DNA of 64,000 nt from Streptomyces sp. R41 (GTDB taxonomy: Bacteria; Actinomycetota; Actinomycetes; Streptomycetales; Streptomycetaceae), in NCBI RefSeq assembly GCF_041053055.1, contig NZ_CP163443.1, forward strand, positions 4,943,001-5,007,000, given 5' to 3'. Both the position numbers and the translations under genes were made by a program. The stretch's first letter is position 1. Each line of letters starts with the position of its first letter. Shown here piece after piece: positions 15,647 to 26,372 of the stretch. The notes beneath the pieces are model-generated. The model was not told the origin of the DNA. It saw only the letters and a list, made by a program, of their open reading frames with translations, and made no database searches.

Positions 15647-16976
15647 GGTGGGAGCGTACGCGACGCCGGTGGGCCTGCATCGCCGCCGTGTACACGTCCG
15701 CCGTCGCCGCGGCCGCGGTGTCCCAGCCGAAGCGCTCCGCATGGCACGCGGCGGCCGCGCCCATCCGGGCGGCCAGCTGCGTGTCGTCCGCGAAATCGCG
15801 CAGCACGCGCGCGTAGTCGACGGGACTGTGCCCGGGGACGAGGAAGCCGGTCTCCTGGTGGCGCACCGCCACCGGCAGCCCGCCGACCTCGGCCGCGAGC
15901 ACCGGCGTACCCGCCGCCTGCGCCTCGATGGCGACCAGCCCGAAGGACTCGCTGTACGAGGGCATGACCAGCACCGACGCCGCCCGGAACCAGTCCGCGA
16001 GCTGCTCCTGCCCGACGGGCGGCCGGAAACGCACGACATCGGCGATGCCGAGCCGCGCGGCGAGCTTCTGCAGCCCTTCGGGCTTGGCGAGACCGCTGCC
16101 GCTGGGACCGCCCACTACAGGGACGACGATGTTGCCGCGCAGCTCGGGACGCTCGTCGAGCAGGACGGCGACCGCGCGCAGCAGCACATCGGGGGCCTTC
16201 AGGGGCTGAATGCGGCCGGCGAAGAGGGGGATCAGGGCGTCCTGCGGGAGCCCGAGGCGGGCACGGGCGGCGGCGCGGCCGTCGGCCGGGCGGAAGCGGT
16301 CCAGGTTCACGCCCGGGTGGACGACGGCGACCTTGCCGGGGTCGGCCTCGTAGTGGCGTACGAGCTCGTCGGCCTCCTCCGCGGTGTTCGCGATGAGGCG
16401 GTCGGCGGCGCGCACGATCTGGGTCTCGCCGATGACGCGGGCGGCGGGCTCGGGGGTGTCGCCCTCGGCGAGCGCGGCGTTCTTGACCTTGGCCATGGTG
16501 TGCATCGCGTGCACCAGGGGCGCGCCCCAGCGCTCGGCCGCGAGCCAGCCGACGTGACCGGAGAGCCAGTAGTGCGAGTGCACGAGGTCGTAGTAGCCGG
16601 GTCGGTGGCCGGCCCAGGCCTGCATGACGCCGTGCGTGAAGGCGCACAGCTGGGCGGGCAGGTCCTCCTTGGCGAGGCCCTCGTAGGGGCCCGCGTCGAC
16701 GTGCCGGACGAGGACGCCGGGGGCGAGCTCGACGGTCGGCGGGAGGGCGGCCGTGGTGGCCCGGGTGAAGATCTCGACCTCGATGTTGATCGCGGCGAGG
16801 CGTTGGGCGAGCTCCACGATGTAGACGTTCATGCCGCCCGCGTCGCCCGTGCCGGGCTGGTGCAGCGGTGAGGTGTGCACGGAGAGCATCGCGACGCGAC
16901 GGGGCCTGCGGTGCAGCCTGAGCCTTGCGGACGCCGCCGGGGAGCGTCGCCCGAGCCTGCTGACGTACTGGCTCAC
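15639..16976 (-). CDS. mshA: D-inositol-3-phosphate glycosyltransferase (mycothiol synthesis)
   Basis: MshA joins N-acetylglucosamine from UDP-GlcNAc to 1L-myo-inositol 1-phosphate, the first step of mycothiol. The 445-aa GT-B (GT4) protein has the N-terminal loop [20 protein letters not shown], the acceptor region VHSHYWLSG, and the C-terminal donor site [23 protein letters not shown] with the EX7E motif. The GTG start at 16976 has a full AAGGAGG seven bases upstream; the longer open frame lacks this. It leads the mshA-ybjN operon. Confidence 0.96.
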   Translation of the reverse strand: MSQYVSRLGRRSPAASARLRLHRRPRRVAMLSVHTSPLHQPGTGDAGGMNVYIVELAQRLAAINIEVEIFTRATTAALPPTVELAPGVLVRHVDAGPYEGLAKEDLPAQLCAFTHGVMQAWAGHRPGYYDLVHSHYWLSGHVGWLAAERWGAPLVHAMHTMAKVKNAALAEGDTPEPAARVIGETQIVRAADRLIANTAEEADELVRHYEADPGKVAVVHPGVNLDRFRPADGRAAARARLGLPQDALIPLFAGRIQPLKAPDVLLRAVAVLLDERPELRGNIVVPVVGGPSGSGLAKPEGLQKLAARLGIADVVRFRPPVGQEQLADWFRAASVLVMPSYSESFGLVAIEAQAAGTPVLAAEVGGLPVAVRHQETGFLVPGHSPVDYARVLRDFADDTQLAARMGAAAACHAERFGWDTAAAATADVYTAAMQAHRRRVRSHHG

Positions 16977-17298
16977 GTGGCGTTCCTCCTTGCTGCGGGC
17001 ATGCCGGTCGGAGGACGCACTGCGCCCTCCGAGAGGGGCAACGCCGGAGGGCGCCGCTCCATTTCCTCTTTGCCGAATCATTACTGGGGGTCGCTCAACC
17101 GTTCGAGGGTGGGGCGGGTTGCGCTCCGACTGCGGGCGAGTGGGGGCTTGTCAGGAGCGCGGGGAACTGCGCGATCTTTCAGCGGGGGGGGGCTGGGGCG
17201 GCAGCCCCCAGGGACGGGCAGGGGCGGAGAGGGCGAAGAAACCCCGGCCTCGGCACCGGCGCGGGGTGCACCCCAAGCCGGCGCATACCCTCGTACGT
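16977..17298. repeat. Intergenic region with a dispersed Streptomyces repeat
   Basis: This region holds a diverged copy of an intergenic repeat seen again at 43300-43500 and in part at 59610-59650: GCGGGGAACTGCGCGAT, a G-run, then GGCAGCCCCCAGGGACGGG, CAGGGGCGGAG and GGGCGAA. Parts can form hairpins (CTGGGGCGGCAGCCCCCAG at about 17192-17210). The copy here follows the mshA promoter region and may act as a terminator for neither gene. No small gene is seen. Confidence 0.6.
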
Positions 17299-18111
17299 AT
17301 GACAGCCCGCGCAGCGTCCCGCCCCGTGGGAACCGTGACGCGCGGGACCACCAACCCCAACCGCCTGCGCCGCATGGACCGCTGGATAGCGGCGACACAC
17401 GGCGCCGAACTGCGCCGCACCCCTGCCCCCGTGGCGGTCGACCTCGGCTACGGCGCGGCCCCCTGGACGGCGCTGGAGCTGCTGACACGGCTGCGCACCG
17501 CCGCCCCCCGCACCCACGTGGTGGGCGTCGAGATCGACCCGGCCCGGGTCGCCGCCGCTCGCCCGTACCAGCGCGACGGTCTCGTCTTCCGCCACGGCGG
17601 CTTCGAGGTACCGGTGCAGGGCAGCCCCGCCCTCATACGCGCGGCCAACGTGCTGCGCCAGTACGACGAGGACCAGGTCGCCGAGGTCTGGCAGCGCCTG
17701 CGCACACGCCTCGCGCCGGCGGGCCCGGGCTCCCGGGGCGGCCTGCTCGTCGAGGGCACGTGTGACGAGATCGGCCGCCGGCACGTCTGGGTCGCCCTCG
17801 GCCCGGAGGGCCCCCGCACGGTCACCTTCGCCACCCGCCTCGGCTCCCTGGACCGCCCCTCCGACCTCGCCGAACGCCTGCCGAAGGCCCTCATCCACCG
17901 CAATGTCCCGGGCGAGCCGGTGCACGCCTTCCTGCGCGATTTCGACCGCGCCTGGGCGGCCGCCGCGCCCTACGCCTCGTACGGCGCCCGGCAGCGCTGG
18001 ATCCGCACGGTCCGCGACCTGACGGCCGACTGGCCGGTCGCGGACGGGGTGACGCGCTGGCGGCAGGGCGAAGTGACGGTGCGCTGGGAGGCGTTGGCGC
18101 CACGCCTGTGA
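17299..18111 (+). CDS. SAM-dependent methyltransferase-like protein
   Basis: A 270-aa protein with a Rossmann-type SAM site: VAVDLGYGAAPWTALELL (motif I, near residue 45), followed by VVGVEIDPARVAAARPY (motif II acidic residue binding the ribose). It matches a conserved actinobacterial class I methyltransferase; substrate unknown. ATG 17299 gives the family N-terminus MTARAASRPVGTVTRGTT. The open frame continues upstream only through repeat DNA. It is monocistronic, and a hairpin follows at 18160-18200. Confidence 0.85.
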   Translation: MTARAASRPVGTVTRGTTNPNRLRRMDRWIAATHGAELRRTPAPVAVDLGYGAAPWTALELLTRLRTAAPRTHVVGVEIDPARVAAARPYQRDGLVFRHGGFEVPVQGSPALIRAANVLRQYDEDQVAEVWQRLRTRLAPAGPGSRGGLLVEGTCDEIGRRHVWVALGPEGPRTVTFATRLGSLDRPSDLAERLPKALIHRNVPGEPVHAFLRDFDRAWAAAAPYASYGARQRWIRTVRDLTADWPVADGVTRWRQGEVTVRWEALAPRL

Positions 18112-18159
18112 CCGCGGATCGACGAACACGATCGGCCCAGGCGGCCTGACCTGCGGGGA

Positions 18160-18200
18160 ACGATCTCCGTGACTGGTTCGTCACACAGGCGGGAGATCGT
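18160..18200. terminator. Hairpin between the methyltransferase and NlpC/P60 genes
   Basis: ACGATCTCC (18160-18168) pairs with GGAGATCGT (18192-18200), and an inner GTGAC/GTCAC adds a second stem. It could end the upstream transcript; a regulatory role in the leader of the cell-wall hydrolase is possible. Confidence 0.6.
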
Positions 18201-18351
18201 CTTGTGGAACTGGGGGCAGTGGGCGGAGGGCGGGGAGTTGGGCCGAGGGAGGGGAGTTCCTTGCCCACCTCTGTCGCATTGCGCGTCGACATGGCACGAT
18301 CCCCCAGGCGTCCGTAAGTTACTGACGGTAAATCAGTTTGGGGGCGAAGTA

Positions 18352-19437
18352 ATGGGATCCGGCAAGCGGAGCCTGACCACGGCGGCCATGGCCCTGGCCT
18401 GCGCATGCGTCTGCGCCGTGCTCGCGACACCCGGCGTGGCGTACGCGAGCCCGACACCGACACCGACCCGGACCGCCACCACGACACCAACGCCGGTGAG
18501 CAACAAGGACCTTGACGCGGTCCGCAAGAAGCTGGACAAGCTCTATCACGCGGCGGCGGTGGCCACGGACGCGTACAACGCCGCGGAGGAGAAGGCCCAG
18601 AAGCAGTCCGCCGAGATCGTCGATCTCGCCCGCGAGATCGTCAAGGGCCAGGCGAAGCTGGACAAGTTGAAGGACCGCGCGGGCGCCGCGGCCCGTGCGC
18701 AGTACCGGGGCGGCGGGCTGCCGCCCGAGGCGCAGTTGTGGCTGAGCGACGACCCGCAGGAGTTCCTGGACGGCGCGGGACGGGTGCGGCAGGGCGAGCA
18801 CGCGACCAAGGGGCTGCTCGCCGAGATGACGCGGACACAGCAGGACTTGCAGCAGTACGCGAAGGACGCCGCCGCCCAGTGGAAGAAGCTGGAGGCTGGC
18901 CGCAAGACCAAGGCCGAGGCCAAGAAGAAGATCAAGGAGCGGATCGCCGCCGCCGAGAAGCTGGAGTCCCAGCTGGAGAAGGAAGAGAAGGAGCGGCTGG
19001 CGAAGCTGGAGGAGGAGGCCGCCTACCAGGCGCAGACGACCTGGCTGAGCTCCGGCATCCTCGCCGAGATCAACGGCAAGGCGTCAAAGCAGGGCAAGAA
19101 GGCCGTGAAGTACGCGACCCACCAGATCGGCAAGCCGTACGTATGGGGAGCGGAGGGCCCGGGGTCGTACGACTGCTCGGGGCTGACCTCCCAGGCCTGG
19201 GCGTCCGCGGGACACGGCATTCCCCGCACCTCGCAGGAGCAGTGGAAGCAGCTCACCCACGTCGACATCAAGGACATGCGCCCCGGCGACCTGATCATCT
19301 ACTTCGACGACGCCAGCCATGTCGGGATGTACGTGGGCGACGGCGCGATCGTGCACGCACCCCGGCCCGGGCGGACGGTGACGATCACGGGTGCGGGTTC
19401 GATGCCGATTCTGGGGGTCGTACGGCCGGACGCGTGA
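18352..19437 (+). CDS. Secreted NlpC/P60 cell-wall endopeptidase
   Basis: A 361-aa exported peptidoglycan hydrolase. Residues 1-35 are a Sec signal peptide ending near GVAYASP; about 50-240 is a long Lys/Glu/Ala-rich coiled coil, as in RipA-type hydrolases; about 250-361 is the NlpC/P60 domain with the catalytic Cys (YDCSGLTSQAW), His (DASHVGMYVGDG) and third polar residue (HAPRPG). It cuts within peptide stems. ATG 18352 is chosen for the signal peptide start; GGGGGCGAAG lies just upstream. No c-di-AMP riboswitch was recognised in the 240-base leader. Confidence 0.93.
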   Translation: MGSGKRSLTTAAMALACACVCAVLATPGVAYASPTPTPTRTATTTPTPVSNKDLDAVRKKLDKLYHAAAVATDAYNAAEEKAQKQSAEIVDLAREIVKGQAKLDKLKDRAGAAARAQYRGGGLPPEAQLWLSDDPQEFLDGAGRVRQGEHATKGLLAEMTRTQQDLQQYAKDAAAQWKKLEAGRKTKAEAKKKIKERIAAAEKLESQLEKEEKERLAKLEEEAAYQAQTTWLSSGILAEINGKASKQGKKAVKYATHQIGKPYVWGAEGPGSYDCSGLTSQAWASAGHGIPRTSQEQWKQLTHVDIKDMRPGDLIIYFDDASHVGMYVGDGAIVHAPRPGRTVTITGAGSMPILGVVRPDA

Positions 19438-19667
19438 CGCCTCACGTGTGACCCCGCGGCGGCGCACCCCGCGTGACCTGCCCCACGTGAGCCATCACAC
19501 GGTTGCCCTCCCCGCGCAACCCCAGGGACGTGACGTTCGTCATTCCGGAGGGAACCGCATCCTGTCCAAGTGCGGTACAGGATGCGGCATATGACGGTGG
19601 CCGTTTGCCGGACGCCGTGCCGCACACCATTCCGTTGCGGCACCGGCTGACGCTATGGTCCCCGTCG

Positions 19668-19691
19668 GTGGGTCGAGGACCTTCGACCCAC
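19668..19691. promoter_or_regulatory. Inverted repeat upstream of the PP2C regulator
   Basis: GTGGGTCGA (19668-19676) and TCGACCCAC (19683-19691) are exact reverse complements around GGACCT. It lies some 35 bases before the start codon, just after a possible -10 (TATGGT), so it may be an operator or a leader hairpin. Confidence 0.45.
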
Positions 19692-19724
19692 CACGCCCTC
19701 GGGGGGAGGGAAGGAACCCAGACG

Positions 19725-21053
19725 ATGCCCGTACCCGTACCGCGGCAGAGAGCGATCCCGGCCGTGGAAAGTGGTCAGGCTCAAGCCGCGTTCTCACCCG
19801 GCGGGCCATCCGGAGACTCGACCGGCGGCCCCGCCGGGACAGTGCCGGCGCCCCGCGCCTCGACCCCTGTCGCCAGCACCACCAACCTGACCCTGCTGGT
19901 CATCGAGGACGACCCGGCGGGTTCGCTCAGCGTGCCCGAGATGCTCGACGCGGCCGGCAAGCCGATCCGTATCCGTACCGCCCGCAACCTCACCGAGGCC
20001 GAGCGGCTGCTGACCGACGACGTCCACTGCATCCTGCTCGACCTCGCGCTGCCCGCGCCCGGCCGGGCCACCGGCAGCGAGGACGAGCTGGCCACGCTCA
20101 AGCACGTGCTGCGGCTCGCGCCCCGGCACGCCGTCCTCGCGCTCACCGCGTCCGGGGACGCCGAGCGCGGCGCGGAGGCGGTGCGCGTCGGCGCCCAGGA
20201 CTACCTCTTCCGCGACGAGCTGGACGGCCGGCTGCTGAGCCGCGCGATCCGGTACGCGGTGGAGAGGAAACGTTCCGACACGGCCGAGCGACGGCTCACG
20301 GAGTCGAAGCTGCGCGCCCAGGAGAACGCGCGCCTGGAGCGCGGCCTGCTGCCGACCCCGCTCCTGGAGGGCTCCCCTCTGCGCTTCGCCGCGCGCTACC
20401 GCCCGGGCCGCTCCCGTGCCCTGCTCGGTGGCGACTTCTACGACACCGTCCGTACGCCCGACGGCACCGTGCACGCGATGATCGGCGACGTCTGCGGGCA
20501 CGGGCCCGACGAGGCGGCGCTCGGCGTGGAGCTGCGCATCGCCTGGCGCGCGCTGACGTTCGCCGGCCTGTGCGGCGACGAACTGCTCTCGACGCTTCAG
20601 CAGGTCCTGGAGCACGAGCGCGAGAACGACGAGATCTTCGCGACGGTCTGCACGGTGGACATAGCACCGGACGGCCGCCGCGCCGGGCTCTGCCTGGCCG
20701 GCCACCCGTCACCGCTGATAGCCCGCCCGGGCCGGCCCGCCGAACTGCTGCCGTACGACAACAACGGCCCGGCACTCGGCCTGCTGCCGCACGCCCGCTG
20801 GCCGCGCATGCAGGTGGAGCTGGGCGCCGCCTGGAGCCTGATGCTCTACACCGACGGTCTGATCGAGGGCCACATCGGCGAGGGCAAGGAGCGACTCGGC
20901 CAGGACGGCATGGTGGACCTGGTCCGCCGCCAGCTGGCTCAGGGTCTGCAGGGCGAGGAACTGCTGCGCGCGACGGTGAGCGAGGTGCGCGAGCTCAACG
21001 GCGGGGAGCTGGCGGACGACGTGGCGGTGCTGTTGCTGGACCGGACGCCGTAA
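19725..21053 (+). CDS. Receiver-PP2C (SpoIIE-type) phosphatase
   Basis: A 442-aa two-domain signalling protein. After a Pro/Ala-rich N-terminus it has a receiver-like domain (about 55-180: LLVIEDDPAG, CILLDLALP with the acceptor Asp, LALTASGD) whose usual KPF motif is replaced by YLFRDELDG, and then a SpoIIE/PP2C phosphatase domain (about 215-440) with metal ligands in GGDFYD, GDVCGHG, DGLIEGH and ADDVAVL. Such proteins usually dephosphorylate an anti-sigma antagonist. No RsbV or RsbW partner is encoded nearby. GGGAGGGAAGG precedes ATG 19725. Confidence 0.88.
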   Translation: MPVPVPRQRAIPAVESGQAQAAFSPGGPSGDSTGGPAGTVPAPRASTPVASTTNLTLLVIEDDPAGSLSVPEMLDAAGKPIRIRTARNLTEAERLLTDDVHCILLDLALPAPGRATGSEDELATLKHVLRLAPRHAVLALTASGDAERGAEAVRVGAQDYLFRDELDGRLLSRAIRYAVERKRSDTAERRLTESKLRAQENARLERGLLPTPLLEGSPLRFAARYRPGRSRALLGGDFYDTVRTPDGTVHAMIGDVCGHGPDEAALGVELRIAWRALTFAGLCGDELLSTLQQVLEHERENDEIFATVCTVDIAPDGRRAGLCLAGHPSPLIARPGRPAELLPYDNNGPALGLLPHARWPRMQVELGAAWSLMLYTDGLIEGHIGEGKERLGQDGMVDLVRRQLAQGLQGEELLRATVSEVRELNGGELADDVAVLLLDRTP

Positions 21054-21108
21054 GCGCCGTACGCGTCAGGGCTTGTCGGCCTTGGCGGCCTTGCTGCCCT
21101 TGTTGGTC

Positions 21109-21456
21109 TTAACGTCCGCCGTTGTAGGGGCCGTACGGGCCGTCGCTGCTGCTTCCGCCGCGGCGGCCGCGGCCGCCGCCGGAGACCTGGCGGAGGGCGG
21201 GGCGGACGTCGACGAAGAAGACGATCGTGGCGATCAGGCCCGCGATCTGCAGGAAGAGCATCGGCACCAGGAGATTCACGGCCACCGTGATGCCCAGGAT
21301 GATCAGCCAGAACATCTTGTTCTGCTTGTCGGCCGCGCGATAGGCGTCCTCGCGGGCCACCGCGGCCATCACCAGTGCCACCACGGCGAGCACCAGCATG
21401 GCTGTGAAGATCAGCCACATGAGGCCGCCGAATGCCGTCATCAGCACAATGCCCAC
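21109..21456 (-). CDS. DUF2516 small membrane protein
   Basis: A 115-aa protein with two membrane segments (about 8-32 and 48-78) and a Gly/Ser/Arg-rich cytoplasmic tail ending GPYGPYNGGR. It belongs to DUF2516, found next to the HbhA-like gene in actinobacteria including mycobacteria. The function is unknown. A hairpin at 21494-21533 separates it from the upstream HbhA-like gene, so it may have its own promoter or be expressed by read-through. Confidence 0.88.
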   Translation of the reverse strand: MGIVLMTAFGGLMWLIFTAMLVLAVVALVMAAVAREDAYRAADKQNKMFWLIILGITVAVNLLVPMLFLQIAGLIATIVFFVDVRPALRQVSGGGRGRRGGSSSDGPYGPYNGGR

Positions 21457-21493
21457 CGCCCGAGTCGAGTCGTCTCTATGGCCACCGTACCCG

Positions 21494-21533
21494 GAGAACG
21501 GGCCGGGAACTCTGAGAGTGCCCGGCCCGTCTC
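21494..21533 (-). terminator. Hairpin between the HbhA-like and DUF2516 genes
   Basis: GAGAACGGGCCGGG pairs with CCCGGCCCGTCTC with one mismatch. It lies after the HbhA-like gene on the minus strand and probably ends most of its transcripts. Confidence 0.75.
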
Positions 21534-21574
21534 TGTGAGGTGAAGTGGTCCTGCTGCTTCTTCCCGCCGAGGAC

Positions 21575-22198
21575 TTACTTCGCGGGCGGAGTCGTCTTCT
21601 TGGCCGTCGTCTTGCGGGCCGGGGCCTTCTTGGCGACGGGCTTCTTCGCCGGGGCCTCCGCGGCGGCGGCCGCGGCCGGCTTCTCCTCGTCCTTGACCTC
21701 GACCGGCTCGGCCTTCGGCTCGACGGCCGCGGCCAGCTCCTCGATCTCGTCGGCGGCCTCGCCGCGCCAGGTCTTCACGGTCTGCTCGCCGTGCTCGGCG
21801 ACCTTCTCGTACGTCTCCCGGGCCTTGACGGCGTACTCGGCGGCGACGCCGACACCTCGCAGGGCGAAGTCCTGAGCGGACTCACCGAGCTTCTTCAGGT
21901 CGGTGTCGAGGGTGCTGCCGAACTTCTTGATGTCCGCGTCGAGGGTGCTGATGAACTCCGTCACCTTGGCCTGGAGGGTCTCCTGCGCCTCCTTGGCGCG
22001 GGCAGTGGCCTTCTCCTGGACGGCGTTCGGGTCGATGTTCTTGACGGTCTCGATGCGGGCCGGGGCCTCGGCGCGGATCTGCTCCACGATGCCGGGGACC
22101 TTCTTGGCCTGCTGGACGGCCAGGTCGGCGGTGCCGGCGAGGAAGTAGAGCGGGGTCGGGTCCGTGGCGGCCTTGCGGATGTCGTCGGTGATGGCCAT
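21575..22198 (-). CDS. HbhA-like protein with Lys/Ala/Pro-rich tail
   Basis: A 207-aa protein. Residues 1-150 are amphipathic helix (long coiled coil, as in heparin-binding hemagglutinin), with hydrophobic LYFLAGTADLAVQQAKKVPG near the start; the tail (about 165-207) is rich in Lys, Ala and Pro (AKKPVAKKAPARKTTAKK). In Streptomyces HbhA-like proteins bind anionic extracellular material, while the tail also resembles histone H1-like nucleoid proteins. ATG 22198 is taken from the family start MAITDDIRK. It is downstream of an XRE regulator, as in mycobacteria (Rv0474-Rv0475). Confidence 0.85.
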   Translation of the reverse strand: MAITDDIRKAATDPTPLYFLAGTADLAVQQAKKVPGIVEQIRAEAPARIETVKNIDPNAVQEKATARAKEAQETLQAKVTEFISTLDADIKKFGSTLDTDLKKLGESAQDFALRGVGVAAEYAVKARETYEKVAEHGEQTVKTWRGEAADEIEELAAAVEPKAEPVEVKDEEKPAAAAAAEAPAKKPVAKKAPARKTTAKKTTPPAK

Positions 22199-22287
22199 GG
22201 CGATGGTCCTCCCGTATTCGCTTTCGTCTGAGGGTTTTGGTGATCCGCGGTGTGACCGCGCGGTCTGCGTTTTTGCGGCGGTGCTGG

Positions 22288-22800
22288 TCAACTGGCGGTC
22301 TGCTGCGGATCGGCATCGCTGCCGTCGGCCGTGCGGGGGCCGCGGACGGCGGTGTCCTTCGGGTGCTCGGCATCCGGTATGTCCTGAGCCGTGCGTACGT
22401 CGGTGCCGTGCACCTCGGTGTTGTGAACGTCCTCGCTCGCCTGGGCGATCTCGAACCCGTTCTCCTTGCGGAAGGACTCGTAGATCTGGAGCAGCACCTG
22501 CTTCTGCCGCTCGTTCAGCGTGGGATCGGCGAGGATGACGGCGCGCGTCTCCACCTCGTCCCGGTCCCGCTCGGCGTCGAGGATGCCGGCCCGCACGTAC
22601 AGCGTCTCGGCGGAGATCCGCAGCGCCTTGGCGACCTGCTGCAACACCTCCGCGCTCGGCTTGCGCAGCCCGCGCTCGATCTGGCTCAGATACGGATTGG
22701 ACACCCCGGCGGCGTCGGCGAGCTGCCGCAGTGACAGCTGCGCGTTGCGCCGCTGTTCCCGCAGATACTCACCAAGATTGCCGACGTTGAGCGATGCCAT
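22288..22800 (-). CDS. XRE-family DNA-binding protein
   Basis: A 170-aa protein with an N-terminal helix-turn-helix (LGEYLREQRRNAQLSLRQLADAAGVSNPYLSQIERGLRKPS, residues about 7-50), a central helical segment with the conserved VILADPTLNERQKQVLLQIYESFRKEN, and a hydrophilic tail. The same gene precedes hbhA in mycobacteria (Rv0474). It probably regulates itself: a TTGCAAG/CTTGCAA inverted repeat lies 31-50 bases upstream of the start. It is divergent from the UvrA-like gene, so the site may act on both. Confidence 0.88.
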   Translation of the reverse strand: MASLNVGNLGEYLREQRRNAQLSLRQLADAAGVSNPYLSQIERGLRKPSAEVLQQVAKALRISAETLYVRAGILDAERDRDEVETRAVILADPTLNERQKQVLLQIYESFRKENGFEIAQASEDVHNTEVHGTDVRTAQDIPDAEHPKDTAVRGPRTADGSDADPQQTAS

Positions 22801-22830
22801 GCCCCTACCTTGCAGCACCCCCGCTAACAA

Positions 22831-22850
22831 TTGCAAGCACCCGCTTGCAA
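22831..22850. promoter_or_regulatory. Inverted repeat, candidate operator of the XRE protein
   Basis: TTGCAAG (22831-22837) and CTTGCAA (22844-22850) are spaced by six bases, one helical turn and a bit between centres. A further half-site CTTGCAGCACCC is at about 22809. It sits between divergent start codons. Confidence 0.6.
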
Positions 22851-22877
22851 AAGTGCGCCACGCCACGCGGCGGCCGT

Positions 22878-22926
22878 AGGAGAACCAGCCCAAGCGAAGG
22901 AGAACCGGCCGAAGCCAAGGGCAACC
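22878..22926. repeat. Tandem 20-bp repeat, 2.5 copies
   Basis: AGGAGAACCAGCCCAAGCGA (22878) is followed by AGGAGAACCGGCCGAAGCCA (22898) and a partial AGGGCAACC (22918). It lies in the presumed leader of the UvrA-like gene. Each copy contains a GGAG, but all are too far from the start codon to serve as its ribosome site. Confidence 0.65.
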
Positions 22927-23012
22927 AGACGTACGCTCGAAGCCGGTCGGATCGAGCCAGGCGACGCCGACGGAGACCGCGAAGGCGGCCCCGCCCAACA
23001 GATGGAGACACG

Positions 23013-25403
<2,391 letters not shown>

Positions 25404-25430
25404 CCGAGGCCCTCGCGGACACCGTGAGAC

Positions 25431-25463
25431 GAAGTCGCTGTGCGCCGCGCGCACAGCGACTTC
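25431..25463 (+). terminator. Terminator of the UvrA-like gene
   Basis: GAAGTCGCTGTGCGC (25431-25445) and GCGCACAGCGACTTC (25449-25463) form a perfect 15-bp stem around CGC. Confidence 0.85.
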
Positions 25464-25728
25464 GCCGTGCGGCTGTGCGGCGCCCGCCATGATCGCGCCT
25501 GCCAGGGTCGGCGCGCTCACCCGCTGCTCCCGGTCGTCGCCGCCCGCCATGTCGGCGAGCCAGGGCGGCGCCGCGAAAGCTCGCCGAATGGACACTGCCC
25601 TGGTGGCACGGGGCCGACCACAGGTCGTTCCGGAGTGTGGGGGCCGGTTCCGCGGCGATGCGGTCCAAGAGCGCCGGGATGTCCTCCGCGGAGCCGCGCG
25701 CGTGGCCGAGTCGCGACCAATCCGTCAT
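25464..25728 (-). pseudogene. Frameshifted remnant of a conserved actinobacterial hypothetical protein
   Basis: From ATG 25728 the frame reads MTDWSRLGHARGSAEDIPAL ... NDLWSAPCHQGSVHSASF, which looks like a family I know only as a hypothetical protein. Near 25595-25580 the similarity moves to another frame (FAAPPWLADMAGGDDREQ ... PTLAGAIMAGA) and then runs out at the terminator. A frameshift plus loss of the C-terminal half explain this. No intact gene lies between 25404 and 25776. Confidence 0.65.
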
Positions 25729-25776
25729 GCGCGCACCCAACCACCCGTGGTTGGGACGCTGTTGCGGCTCAGCTTC

Positions 25777-26325
25777 TCAACGGCCGGCCGTCCACTCCTC
25801 CCTGAGCAGGCCGAACAGCACCCTGTCGTGCCACTCGTCCCCCACCCGCACACTGGCCCGCCGTCGGCCCTCCTCGACGAAACCGGCGGCGCGGAAGGCA
25901 CGGAGGGCGCGTTCGTTGCCGCTCCAGGTGTCCAGGTCGACGCGGTGCAGGCGGAGGGGGCCGAAGAGGTGGGCGAGGAGGAGGTGAAGGGCCTCGGAGC
26001 CGTAGCCGCCGCCCCAGTGGTCGCGTTCGCCGATGGTGATGCCGACCGTCGCGCAGCCGGTGAACGGGTCGAGGTCGCGGTAGTCGACCATGCCGACCGC
26101 GCGGCCGTCGGCCAGGTCCTCCACGGTGAACGTGGCCTGCACGCGCGGGTCGTCGCGCAGCCGGGCCTCGTAGAAGTGGGCCACGGCCTCGCGGCTGACC
26201 GGGCCGAAGAGCGGGTCGCCGCCGGTCGCCCAGTGCACCACCTCCGGGTCGTTGCGCCAGCGCACATGCGCGTCCAGGTCGTCTGCGCGCAGCGCCCGCA
26301 GCCGTACCAACTTGCCTTCGATCAT
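25777..26325 (-). CDS. GNAT acetyltransferase, RimJ/RimL type
   Basis: A 182-aa GNAT-fold protein: LVRLRALRADDLDAHVRWRNDPEVV at the start, the acetyl-CoA pyrophosphate loop around GERDHWGGGYGSEAL (a Q/RxxGxG/A variant), and NERALRAFRAAGFVEEGRRR near the end, all typical of RimJ/RimL-like N-acetyltransferases. The acceptor is unknown. ATG 26325 fits the family start. It stands downstream of the NAD(P)-binding gene on the same strand with 47 bases between. Confidence 0.9.
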   Translation of the reverse strand: MIEGKLVRLRALRADDLDAHVRWRNDPEVVHWATGGDPLFGPVSREAVAHFYEARLRDDPRVQATFTVEDLADGRAVGMVDYRDLDPFTGCATVGITIGERDHWGGGYGSEALHLLLAHLFGPLRLHRVDLDTWSGNERALRAFRAAGFVEEGRRRASVRVGDEWHDRVLFGLLREEWTAGR

Positions 26326-26372
26326 GGGGTGATCATATGAATCCTGAGGACCGGTTCCACTGAGCCGCAGCC

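Noticed and set aside
18112-18351. c-di-AMP (ydaO-type) riboswitch before the NlpC/P60 gene
   Set aside because: Such riboswitches precede many Streptomyces cell-wall hydrolase genes, but the expected conserved core was not found and the leader is short.
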